Assembly: GCA_037176885.1 (NCBI GenBank)
Contig: JAWWNJ010000038.1
Coordinates: forward strand, 1,612,001-1,676,000
Length of the DNA stretch: 64,000 nt
Reading direction: 5' to 3'
From: Favolaschia claudopus
Taxonomy: Eukaryota > Basidiomycota > Agaricomycetes > Agaricales > Mycenaceae
A program made the translations under genes and the position numbers. Of the stretch, positions 23,531 through 33,993 are shown piece after piece (the first letter of the stretch is position 1; every line of letters begins with the position of its first letter). The notes below the pieces were generated by a model. That model was not told the origin of the DNA. It worked only from the letters and a program-made list of their open reading frames with translations, and did not search any database.

Positions 23531-24438
23531 CTAACGTGGGAAGTCTAGTACGTGTCGCAGGAAAGACACCTCACTCACCAGTGACAACCCAACCTGTTTT
23601 GCGACGAGGCTACGCAATCGTAGCACCTTCACGTGCGGTGCATGTCTGGAAATTCCAGCTAAAATTTCCGCCTCCGTTGGGGTGGTGGTTGACGTGAGGA
23701 TGACAATACATTCCAGGTCTTTCGCTTCAGTTAATTGCGATAAACAGCAGTCAATGTCCACGCCATCAGAATACCACATTAGCGAAACGGAAGTGAGCCC
23801 AGACACGTCGAAAAGCGATAGTCCCCAATTTGGACCCTCGTATATTTTCAAATACGTTGAATCTGCGCGCCTTGGGAATTGTATTGACTCCTCCGACGCA
23901 AAGGTAAGGTTGTTGATGGTAGGGTGTCTGTGCAGGAAGCCAATAAATGCTGAGGCGGTGTTCGGTTGTACGATGTATCGAAAGGTAACGAGGTTGGGAA
24001 AGACACCGTCCTGCAGCAGTTGATGAAATTCGATTGGTTCAGCCAGATATAGAAGCAGATGCTTCAAACTGGTCATTAGGAGCACCACCCGAGTAATTTG
24101 GGTGACATGCGCCTCAGCTCTGTGCCGCGTGAGTGATGGGCCGGTAAGTACGATCGCCGACGTACAGTTTCAGATCTTGTTTTACAAAGAATTTCTGAAC
24201 ATGAGATAGCGCCGGCGGGGATGTGCACCACCTGTCAACGCGTAGAAACAGCTTAAGTGTCTTCTTTGTGTTCAGGTGCACACCACGGTACAGGAAACGC
24301 GTGGATATTTCCCGAAGTCAGGCATAACGACAAAAGCTCTGGATGCGCTGCATAGGCTATGATGAAAAAAAGAACCTCGTTCGGTAGCCATGCAATAATG
24401 GACCGAGATATCTTGAATGCCCGTCGGGTGATTACCAT
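23531..24438 (-). pseudogene. F-box-like protein, frameshifted
   Basis: F-box proteins recruit substrates to SCF ubiquitin ligases, and mushrooms carry many fast-evolving copies. The frame from 24438 gives an F-box-like N-terminus, 'IIAWLPNEVLFFIIAYAA'. After about 24300 the expected continuation 'RFLYRGVHLNTKKTLKLF' is in another frame, so one indel separates them. A third frame (24088-23531, extending further upstream) carries a leucine-rich region ('TSLKHLLLYLAEP', 'HRHPTINNLTF', 'APHVKVLRLRSL') and ends at 23531. Either this copy is decaying or introns hide the joins, but no good donor/acceptor pair fixes all the shifts. Confidence 0.5.
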
Positions 24439-24865
24439 GAAGAGTTTTCATGTCAACTTGGCTTCGTCTACATACCATTTGTATGTAACCGGGGCCGAGC
24501 AAATCATCACCGACGGTTCACCGTTGGATCACCATCAGACCTTGCAGGAAAGCGAGCTTCTTAGCAGTTAATTGGTATTGGGTCTAACCCTATACTGTAC
24601 CTGCTTGTATGGGAGCAACGGTCACGGTAACGGTTGAGTTGGTTGCGTTGCCTCTTTTTGGGTCCGTCACGGTGACGATTGAGGTCGTTGCCTGAAAAAA
24701 ATCGTGACATTCTGAAAGAAATTCAAAATTTTGTCCTGAAAAAAATGCAAGTGATTCTGGCGTGCTTTTGAGGTGGCAAAGAGATTCTCGTCCATTCAGT
24801 GTCTGTAATGACCGTTCAGCCCGCGCTTCTGCGCTGGTTAGTTTCTGTACCGATAATAACGTGCT

Positions 24866-25313
24866 CCTATGGTGCGCGCGGCCTAAACACCACCAAACAG
24901 GAACAAAATTTATTGCACCTGATCAGAACCTTCCCATGACTGATCCTCTGGTGAAAACACTCCGATTAGGTAGTAGACTAAATCCCTCTAGAGGAATCCT
25001 CTGTCCCCTCAAAACTCACTTTAAATACTTTTTTCTCCAGGCGGATTTGAGACATCAGTGATGCGATGAATAAATCAGTCATGTGAGCCTACGGAATATG
25101 CCCAATTTAGATTCATATGCTCTCAGAGAGGTCCCTGAGCTACATACCACACTAACTATAGCTGGGGAGTGTGTTCTGAGTCTGCCCCAACCTTGTTTTG
25201 CAGCAAGAAATGCAATTTATATTCGAAATTTTTCTGCCGGTCGATTTGAGACATCACTGATGGCATCAATGATGGGACCTATCTGGTGGTGTTTAGGCCG
25301 AGCGCACCATAGG
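24866..25313. mobile_element. 448-bp TIR element
   Basis: The inverted ends are 'cctatggtgcgcgcggcc' and the reverse complement of 'ggccgagcgcaccatagg', extending inward through 'taaacaccacc'/'ggtggtgttta'. Arms are about 32 bp with two mismatches. The inner word 'gatttgagacatca' occurs twice. There is no coding capacity and target duplication is unclear, so the superfamily is unassigned. Confidence 0.7.
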
Positions 25314-26328
25314 GGCGGGTGAGATCCAGCAGAGAGAGTCGCAAGTGGGACGTGTAGATGCGACCCATTGGCTGGGAGAACATCAGATAGAAGCCTGTCC
25401 GGGGAAATACCGTCTATAGATCATCAGTATCCGGGGGCTGCTACCCAACAAAAAAAGTACCTACAAACATGATCAAGACCATTATCTGCGGATGAATACA
25501 TATAGCAACCTGAACCACAACAGAAGAACTGGCGCTCACCGAAAAAAAAGTCGCGAATACGGCACTCTCGAGCGCAGAACAAATGAGACGGGTGATCAGA
25601 TGGTTTCTTTCTATGTCTTGGGGTCAGCTGAGTAGCATGTGAGGAAAATATGTGCAAACTATTGAATCCTGTTCGACTCTTGTGGAGGTAGTAAATCAGC
25701 GGCAATCTAAAGTTGTGTGCCATCGATTGACAATAATTCAACAGAGAATGATGCATACGTTACAATCAGATCGTTGACCACCAGCCAGGAATCGACGACT
25801 GGAGTAAGGCGAGAGCCCTGATCGAACCTGCGTCGACGAGTCTTTGCGGAAGGCACCTAAATGAAGATTTCCTACTTCAAGCCGAAAGCAAGCACGCTCG
25901 TCCGCAGCCGCAATACATCCCTAGAAACTCGAAACTCGAATCTTTTGTTACAGACACCATCATGCTACGGACGTTGGAAAATGTGAAGAACGCCATTAGG
26001 ACAAACAGGAGGCGCGACTTTGAGAGGCGGAGAACTCGATGCGCCATGAATATCTGAACGGGACAATGCGATCTGAACAACGGGCGTCAGCAAAACCCCC
26101 CCCTCACACGCGAATAGGATCTCTTACAGTCCAGATAAAAGGGGAACGGCGGTTAGTGGCCAGGGCGCGGACGCCAGAAACGCTGGGTTAAACCAGTTCT
26201 CGACTAGGTAAAGCCACACAAAATAGGCGGAAACAACAGCACAAAAAACGCTGAGGAGGAATTACCAAACGACAAGAATGCTTAGATACTGTGAGATGTC
26301 ATAAAGGGACGAGTTCGGTCGATGCATG
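25314..26328. other. Intergenic, no gene seen
   Basis: Frames are short and lack domains. No repeat structure was noticed. Confidence 0.35.
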
Positions 26329-26415
26329 TAACAACAGGCGAAAATGGAACATGCGGGAGTCGCACCCGCATAACCGTTAGACTATCTGTCCCTTCGTCTC
26401 ACGTCCGTTTCTGGG
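26329..26415 (-). repeat. tRNA-like 87-bp direct repeat, copy 1
   Basis: The same 87 bp recurs at 26558-26644 almost unchanged. On the minus strand it holds an A-box TAGTCTAACGG and a B-box-like GTGCGACTC in a GCGGG/CCCGC stem, but no anticodon arm between them. It is a tRNA-derived relic or SINE head, not a tRNA gene. Confidence 0.6.
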
Positions 26416-26557
26416 TCCAAGTTACCCCAGTTCGGCCACGTGACCGCTGTAACGTGCCGATTCGTTACATCCGCCCTCCTGTCGAGGTTCTGCGGAAGCT
26501 CGGCAACTTATGCCAGCTGCGGGAGTCGAACACGACTCACTGATGTTCCACCAAATT

Positions 26558-26644
26558 TAACAACAGGCGAAAATGGAACATGCGGGAGTCGCACCCGCAT
26601 AACCGTTAGACTATCTGTCCCTTCGTCTCACGTCCGTTTCTGGG
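26558..26644 (-). repeat. tRNA-like 87-bp direct repeat, copy 2
   Basis: Second copy of the repeat at 26329-26415. A third partial tRNA-like stem ('tgcgggagtcgaacacgac') lies between them near 26517-26550. The 141-bp tandem array starts immediately to the right. Confidence 0.6.
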
Positions 26645-26645
26645 G

Positions 26646-27070
26646 AAAAATCGGTCATTCCGAGGGCTTTTTAGATGCCGAAAACGCGTTTTCCCGGCCG
26701 AGGGTTTTCCCCGTCAAGATGGATTGTTGGCGTGGGAATTCGACCGATTTCCCATCACCCTCGGAATGGAGAAGTTCCCGAGCAAGAAAAATCGGTCATT
26801 CCGAGGGCTTTTTAGATGCCGAAAACGCGTTTTCCCGGCCGAGGGTTTTCCCCGTCAAGATGGATTGTTGGCGTGGGAATTCGACCGATTTCCCATCACC
26901 CTCGGAATGGAGAAGTTCCCGAGCAAGAAAAATCGGTCATTCCGAGGGCTTTTTAGATGCCGAAAACGCGTTTTCCCGGCCGAGGGTTTTCCCCGTCAAG
27001 ATGGATTGTTGGCGTGGGAATTCGACCGATTTCCCATCACCCTCGGAATGGAGAAGTTCCCACGTAGCTC
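26646..27070. repeat. Three perfect 141-bp tandem units
   Basis: The word 'tcggtcattccgagggct' occurs at 26651, 26792 and 26933, exactly 141 bp apart, and the units read identical. Each unit carries AAATCGGTC near its start and GACCGATTT near its end, and also CATTCCGAGGG and CCCTCGGAATG, so it is bounded by inverted words. As 141 is 47 codons, one plus-strand frame runs through all three, giving a 47-residue repeat ('KIGHSEGFLDAENAF...'). This is probably incidental. A divergent single unit lies at about 47583-47740. Confidence 0.9.
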
Positions 27071-27161
27071 ATGAGTCAAAGGGGAGGGTCCCAATTTCCG
27101 TCAACGATCCCGTGACAATTCACGTGGATTTTCAGGTGACTTTTCGCACGATGCCGCCGCG

Positions 27162-27292
27162 CGCCGTTCGCGAGCGAACGGAATCCACAGCGGGGTTTGG
27201 GGCGGAGCCCCGACAAGCTGTGCGACTGCCGTAAGTGCGGTGCGAGCGCAGCGAGTCCACCGCGCCGAAGGCGGGGAGCTAAAGCTTGTTCC
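27162..27292. repeat. GC-rich dispersed repeat, copy 1
   Basis: The words 'gcgagcgcagcgagtccacc', 'gcgccgaaggcggggagct' and 'ggggcggagccccgac' match 46233-46350 in inverted orientation. No coding sense is seen. It contains several short GC palindromes. Confidence 0.7.
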
Positions 27293-27626
27293 GTCAACGA
27301 TGTCAATGTTATGGACTTTGTTTCGATGAGATGGAATCAATTTATTAAGTAACGTTTCATGCCCTTTAGGGCATATGTCGCTACTGTGCGCCTCTGTGTA
27401 GCTAATGGTAGGTACTGTGGTAGGTACGAGTAGTCATGATGAGTAGATCAAGAAAGTAGGTGTGGACACGGGCACGAGTAAATGCGAGGCCATGAGAAAA
27501 TGGTCATGGTGGGACAAACTTGAGAGTATGGTATGGTTCATGGGGCGAAAAGCTCTAGGAGCGGAAGTCCAGGTACGGTTGATTGTACATGAGAGAGAAG
27601 GGACATGAGGGGAGGGGGAATAAGTG

Positions 27627-28493
27627 TTAAACGGACTCGCCTCGGTGCTCACTTTGCATACCAGCAAAGAAAGATCCAGAGGCAGAAAGTTCATCCTCGA
27701 TGCGACGGAAGAGTATCTGACGGACAGGGCACTCGGCCGCCGTAGCTGAGTGTTTACCACCACAGCCACGCAGAGCGCATTTCGGGACGATATGGGGGCA
27801 CTGTTTGCCAGATTTGCAGGGTTTGGCATTGGGGCAACGGCATTCTGAAGTGGGATGAGGACCAGCGCAGGTGCCACAGACAGCCTTGCTGTGGCATTGG
27901 GAGGCAATATGACCGAATCGGAAACATTTGAAGCACTGGCTGGGACGGGGCCGGTACTTCTCGACACGGTGGAGGAATCCTTCAAGCGCCAGGCGCTCTC
28001 TAATGCAATCATTTGCCACGTCCGCATCGTCAAAATACAGGACAAGCGATGAGTGGCGTTTGGTTGCTCGGAGCTGCTCGGGAGAGCGGCGGCCAATCCA
28101 ATGGACTGACCGAAGGTTGGTGACGATGCCCGGGATCCGAGACTCATTGTCGTCGACGAGGTCTCGTACCCAAGAGGCATCTCCATCTGCCTCTATACGG
28201 GTTGACGTTGACACTCGGTGGACAATGACGGCGAAGACTGGGGTTCGGATTTTGAGAAGGCTGGAGAACGAGGGCAGCCATGAGCTCTCCTGGTCTCGAA
28301 GGGTCACCACCTCCTCCGGTGAGTTGAGAGTGAGGCGGATGTCACCGTTACGATGCAAGGCGACTGCACGAGCCAACGGGGTCTGGGAAAAATATGTTTC
28401 CCCATCCCCAGCAAGGGCTTCGTACGTGATCCCCAAGCGTGTTGTCAGCGAGTTGAATTGGTCGCGTACAGCTGCGGGGGATGCAGACTGAAA
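27627..28493 (-). pseudogene. LINE (non-LTR retrotransposon) ORF1 gag-like
   Basis: ORF1 of fungal LINEs binds the element RNA. The minus-strand frame of about 289 codons has an N-terminal region with 'RDQFNSLTTRLG', a central alpha/beta region ('FAVIVHRVSTSTRIEADG', 'RATKRHSSLVLYFDDADVAN') and three C-terminal zinc knuckles: 'CFKCFRFGHIASQC', 'CGTCAGPHPTSEC' and a third around 'CALRGCGGKHSATAAEC'. It ends at 27627. No endonuclease or reverse transcriptase frame follows, which is unusual because LINE copies normally lose the 5' rather than the 3' part. The true start of ORF1 is not certain. Confidence 0.7.
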
Positions 28494-28905
28494 AGCTGGG
28501 GATCGGCGGTCTTTTGTATGGCAACAGAAAGTGAGCAGCTTATTGATGTGATGAAAGTTGGCGGATCAGTGATGGTATCAGGCGGCGCACCTGCAGGACC
28601 CCGAGCACACCTCTAGAGGGTGCTTTGCGCTTCGTGAGGTGAGGGTAGGGCATATGTAGTATGCACAATGTAGCAAGCAGGCTCAAACGAGGGTTCATTT
28701 AATTTGAACGCGACTGCTAATAACAAACAAGTAAGTAAGCTAAAGTCGCAGCAGTTGAATGCAGCGAGCACCGAGGTTACAGGTATAAGCTAAAGTATCG
28801 TATATAGACGAGGTAGTGTAGCTGTTTGACGGCTCTTTAGCAAGGGAAAGGACTTGAAATAACAGGGAAAGAAAGAAGAAAAAACTTCGTTGCTATGTAA
28901 CACCT
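28494..28905. other. Intergenic, no gene seen
   Basis: Spacer between the LINE fragment and the 3' end of the alpha-kinase gene. No coding exon is seen. Confidence 0.4.
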
Positions 28906-31638
28906 TCAGACGACACTCATCTCCATATCCTTAGTCCCAGTGCTCAGCGCTACAGTCTCGTCGTCTCTACCCATGTTTCCGAAATCACGTCGCAGTCGAT
29001 AGAACTCGCAGTATTTGTTGCAGACATGGTCCTCTTCGAATGAGGTGAAACCAGTTGCTATGTTTCCGTCTGCGAACAAATGCAGACCAGAGTCTGCAAA
29101 GGACCTGTGGTGCATGTTAAAGAGAGAGGCAGATAGCGATAGATATCCCACTCACGGTGCAGTCATGATCTGCGGGTCAGTCAGCCAGCCGTTGGCACCT
29201 AGATTATGTCAATGACCCCACGCGCTGAAGGATTCGACGAGACAACCCACCTTGGTAATCGGAAACAAAGACCATCTTGTGCGTGCGCTCAAACTGGACG
29301 TGTTGGGTGAAGAGCAGGAACTCTGCACGGGCATCTTCCTCCTCGTCGCCGGAGACAGTGGCCACCGCTGCCCCATTGTTGATATACTTCATGAACTGCT
29401 TTCCTTCTGCGGGTACGATGCGCTCCTCCAACAAGTGAACATCCTTGTCTGCCCCGCTACCACTATAGAACAGCGCCGAACCCACGAAGCGCAAGACGGG
29501 AGCAGTGAATGGCGGAGACCCATGCTCCTTCTCGAACCGTTGCATGAAGCGATACACCATAACGAGAAGAGCATGCGCCCAAGCAAGGCAGCGCATCTCC
29601 ATGATAAGGCTCTTGACCTGTATGCTTTCAGTTTGGAGACTCAAAGAGAGGAAAAGCGGAAACTGCTTACCTGGTGAACAGCCTCATGTACAACCATGTG
29701 CACCTTCGGCGCATTGCCAGCGACTTTGAGGTTTTTGGTCTTGTAGTAGGTCTGCTTGATCACGATTTCGGAGGTGCCAAAGATAGGGGGAAACGCAGTT
29801 GCGAGATAAGCGATCTTGAACGAGCCAACCATCTGAAGTCTGGGGTCCATGGTCACAACAACGGAAAGCGTCTCCGGAGTGGAATCGCAAACAGTCTCCC
29901 AATTGCTTGTCATAGTCTGCAAGTCGGTCAGCCCACTGAAAGACTTTCCGATGTAGGCAAGCCCGGTGAGCACTTTGTTCCTCACTGTGATCCATTCAGT
30001 GCGCCTTAATAACGTATATGAAAATCACTCACTGAAGTTGTTTACGTCAATGCGAGACGCGGGCATCTGCTTTTCGACGAGGCTCTTCATTGCCATTCGG
30101 TTGATGGGAGGAGACTCAGGGGAAGCAGGGATGTCGCGAGCACGCTTTGAGCGCGGCGGGGTAAGAGCGACCGTCGAAGCGGTGCGCTTGGAGCCACTCG
30201 GCAGGAACAAAGAGTGCTGAATCATTGGTGTTAGCATCGAGAGACAGTCGTTGCGTCGCAAGCTTACTGGAGATGGTGGCTCAAAGTCGCGAAGCTAAGC
30301 ATGACAGGTCAGAAGATATACACGCAGGAAGGAAACTATGGCGTACATCACTGTCCTCTGTCTCTGAAGTCGACAAGGCAGGCTCAACCACTTTCTGTTT
30401 GCCTTTGCCTTTGCCTGACGACTTGGGTTTAGACTTGGCCTTGCGAGGAGCGGGTTCTGGCTCATAGCCGCTTCCGCCTCCCAGCCCCGCCGCTGGCTCT
30501 GTCTGATATAGCCCCTGCTCAATGAGTCAGTGCGTGAATGGTCACAAACACCAAGAACACAAGCTACCTCCTCGTGATTCTCCCTCGCTGTCATCATGCT
30601 TTCGAATAGTGCTGCAGAGATCTCCAGATGGAGGACGATTTTCTTTGAGCGGAATTGCGGGGCTGCTGTTCCTGCCTTTGCATGAAAGAATTTCGAGGAG
30701 ATGGCGTCGACATCTGGCTGCTTTGGAGATAACGGAACCCATTTGTCGTCTCGCAAGATGACGTCCTGGATGGAAAGCGGGAAGGAAAAGGTGTACGTAT
30801 CCCAGAGTGGCTTCACATGGTCCCAGCAGAGTCTCAGGAGGTCGACGGCACCAATGTGCGCAGGAACATTGTCAAAGACTGCGAAAACGTTCTTGAAACC
30901 GTGTCAGTCAATGCTGTATTCGGAAGCGGCTGCCATACCCCAACCAACGTGATTTTAGTTTTGCCCATAGGTGTATAGCTCACGCGCGCATCAACAACCA
31001 CGGTGTACCCACTGTGAAGCGCATAGGCTGCGTTCTGGCGCTTCAGTCGCTCAGCTGCATATTGCCCATGCACAGGCGTGTAGCCAGAAGGCACAGCCGG
31101 CGCGGGAGTTCCTGTCGCATAGTACGGAGCGGAAGAGGTGGGAACCGGAAGGCGGACGTCATAACGAGCACGCTCATTTACAGCGCGATTCCAGTTGTTG
31201 AATGAGCCAACAGTAAGCTGCTGTCCTGCGTTCCACGCCAAAGCTGGAGGGCCCATCTGAGCAGCTGACGGTCCCAGGTGTTGAACGGTGACACCTTTGC
31301 CTTGCATCGCTTTCAGAGAATGTTTTTCAAATCAAGAAAGGCGACATACTGTTTCGCTGTCCTATAGCTACTTGTTTCCGAACGTGCTCCTCGTCAACTA
31401 CTGAAGGAATTGGGCGACGAATGGTAGATTGCTTCGTTTGATAGTACTGATGGCACGGCGAACAGACATAGCGTCCCTCTTGTCCAGCTTGCTGGGATTG
31501 GATATAGCGCACTGACGAAGGATCATGGATTTCACGATTGCATCTCTGACAGTGTTTGACTGGGATCACTGGCGTGAACGTAGCTGCTAACTCATGCGCG
31601 CCCCCAGGCGGGGGAGGAGGAGGGCCTTGTGTGTTCAT
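28906..31638 (-). CDS. Alpha-type protein kinase with N-terminal zinc-ribbon-like region
   Basis: Alpha-kinases (MHCK/eEF2K type) are atypical Ser/Thr kinases, expanded in mushrooms. Ten exons join in phase (31638-31350, 31309-30939, 30891-30568, 30514-30347, 30294-30268, 30216-30033, 29984-29671, 29617-29251, 29198-29156, 29104-28906), giving 761 codons plus stop. The N-terminus has a Pro run and a CxxC pair set ('CQRCNREIH', 'CSPCHQYYQT'). The middle is basic and Ser/Pro-rich with nuclear-signal-like 'RSKRARD'. The kinase domain fills the C-terminal third: 'FLLFTQHVQFERTHKMVFV', 'SDYQGG', 'LTDPQIMTAP' and the zinc-binding 'HVCNKYCEFYRL' near the end. All donors and acceptors are canonical GT-AG, so the gene looks intact. 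Substrate is unknown. Confidence 0.85.
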
Positions 31639-31639
31639 G

Positions 31640-32056
31640 CAAGGAAGCGAATCACTTTCTCCAACCCACTGCGCCTTATAAAATTTAAAGAAGCGACAGT
31701 GATGGGATAAGATTGATCGCCGAAGAAGAAGCTTGATAAGGTTCGCCTGTGAACTGCGAACATAGTCTCTTCAATTCGTTCTGCCTGTTGTTGCACGCCT
31801 GCCCTTCTACGCTTTCTGAGCATACCCAATACAATATCCTTCAGAAACGTATTAGAGTACAAGTCTGCCTAGAAGAATAGGTTACGCACCAAGGGCAATC
31901 ATTTCATCAACGGAAGAAACACCAAACCTGCTCAGTTTCTGTTGACTCCCTCGAGACGCCATGTGGTGTGCGATACAATGTGGCACCGGCCGCCGCAGTT
32001 TGCCCGAAAGATCCAGAATAACTCCAATCAATAATTTGTGTGCATGGTCAACAAAT
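31640..32056. other. Intergenic between kinase and integrase genes
   Basis: This holds the kinase promoter (minus strand) and the 3' flank of the integrase gene. No further coding exon is supported. Confidence 0.4.
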
Positions 32057-33926
32057 CTAGTATGCATCGTATGGTGCCTCGTCGTCAGTAAAGTCCACAT
32101 ACTCAGCGTACTGCCGAGGGTCGTAATATCCATCCTCCTCGTCTGAATTATTCTCCAGCCCATCGTCACTATCACCCCCCTCCTCTCCATCATCGCTGGC
32201 TGTGCCCGAAGCGGACTGGGGAAACGGAGGTGGGTTTGTCAGGCCGCCATAGTATTCATATCCCCAGTTCCCACCTGCTGCAGCGCCCTGCGGCAGGTCC
32301 TTCTGACCCTCGAGGAGCTCAATGGAAGACTCAAAATGGTCATCCGCACCTTGCATCGCACTCATAAATTCGTCTTCCAGCGCCATGGACTCAAATGCAG
32401 TCAAGAGCTGGGAGTAAACATCCCATAAGTTGTCGCCCGTCACCTCAGGCGTTCCCAGCTGCAACTGGAGGCGTTCAACTTGGGACTTGAACAGCGGTGG
32501 AACGAGCTGAAACACAGGGTCATCCGGTGGAGCCCACTTAGCCTCCATCTCGTCAAACTTTTCAGGCGTCACCTCGATCTGCAAAACTTTGGGTGCCAGA
32601 CGGAAAGCTTGACAATGAAGCTCACCCTGTAGTTATGTGTACCGTACTGCTCTGGGTTTAACAGCATTAGATTAGGAATGCCATGAGGCATAACTTTGTG
32701 CTTGTCGGCACGACGTGGCGTCCAATTAAACGTGTTGAGCCAGTTGTCGAGCTCACGTTGCAGCCATGGAATAGCGAGCCAGCGCAAGAGCAGTCTGCAG
32801 AAGGTCAGGAACTGCTCTAGAGGGAAAGCGTGTACGCCGACCTGTGTAGAGGATTATTGAGGTCAAACAAGTATTCACCGCGTTCAAGAATGTCCTGAAA
32901 CCCTGGTGCGAAGTAGCGCCGAAGGAGGGACCACACGATTTCCGGCTTGACATTGGTCCCCTTCTTGTTCACCCACCAGTGCTGGAGCGTCCCGATGAGC
33001 GAGTTGTCGAGCTCCTGGCGGGTGACGGTTTGGCAGTTCGCTATTCCGTAGTTCTCAGGCCCAGCGTCGCTTTGAGTGATGAGAGGAATACCTACCATTA
33101 CAGCGTTAGCACATGCAGAGCAGGGGAACAGAATCACAAACCGCCTAACTGTCGGCAGGCTTCGATATAATAGCTGGTGATCAGGCGTGGATTGCGATTC
33201 GTCCACCAGATCTTTAGCCACGCGAGTCTTCCTGGTAAAGGATCCAGCCCAACATGAAGCCAGAGACCAAAGCGTTTCCACTTGTCGTGTTGGTCAAAGG
33301 TCAGTATATCCATTATCCCTGCCGCCCAGAAGCGCTTTCGACGAAAGCGTTTCCGTTTGCGTCGTGCGACCTGGTCAGGCTCTACCAACTGAAAAGCACG
33401 ATTCAACAATGCCCTGCAGAAACCGTCAGCAACAATGGAAGGAGAGCTGTGCGAAGACCTACTCAGGGACTTTTACGCCATACACCAGCCGCATGTTTTG
33501 CACCATCGAACGAGCACCCATGTTGGGGAACTTCTGGCGCAGCTCATTGAACATGGGTTCGATTGTCGCCCAGTCAGCCGCTGTTTTGCGGGTGCTTTTC
33601 ATCCCCCACTCCTCGCAGCGTCTGCGAAGAGTGTAGACACTACAAGATGTTAGACCGAACAGTGATAGACCGTCGTTGCTGCCCACCTTAGTCCATATCG
33701 GTCGCGGTCAAAGTGTGCCATGACAGCGTCAAGAATCTTGGGGCAAGTGAAGCCCAAGTTCCAGTAGAAGCTGACTAGGGGACGCAGTTCAGAGTCAGGG
33801 GCTGAACAGCAGAATAATCAGATGTATGCAGAAAAGACATGGAGAGAATCACGTACGTATTGGACGATGCTGGTTGGAGCGGCGCCGTGGTTCATCTGCG
33901 AGGGTGCTGCTTGAGTCGGGAGGCAT
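32057..33926 (-). CDS. Integrase-core-domain protein (basidiomycete DDE integrase family)
   Basis: The protein looks like a retroviral-type integrase core found as a stand-alone gene family in mushrooms. The start ATG at 33926 opens a short exon (to 33857), then an HTH-like region ('YGLSVYTLRRRCEEWGMKST') from exons 33801-33687 and 33639 onward. The core carries plausible acidic residues: 'MDILTFDQHDKWKRFG' (first D), 'TQSDAGPENYGIAN' (second D) and 'NVKPEIVWS' (E). Later come 'RWLAIPWLQRELDNWLNTF' and 'PRRADKHKVMPHG'. The C-terminus is a long acidic tail ending 'DEAPYDAY'. Introns are short GT-AG. It lacks gag or reverse transcriptase neighbours, so it is either domesticated or part of an integrase-only element. 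It is divergently arranged with the F-box gene. Confidence 0.8.
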
Positions 33927-33993
33927 TCTGTGGGTAGTCTACGTAGTCGGAGTCAAGTTGGAGGAGGTCACGCTGTGTTTGATCGTAACTTAA
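33927..33993. promoter_or_regulatory. 67-bp divergent intergenic region (shared promoter)
   Basis: The start codons of the integrase gene (minus, 33926) and the F-box gene (plus, 33994) are only 67 bp apart. Any core promoter must lie here or inside the neighbouring coding exon, so the two genes may be co-regulated. Confidence 0.5.

Noticed and set aside
26440..27234. A 264-codon frame across the 141-bp triplication
   Set aside because: The frame stays open because the unit length is a multiple of 3. No start context, intron or family motif supports a protein.
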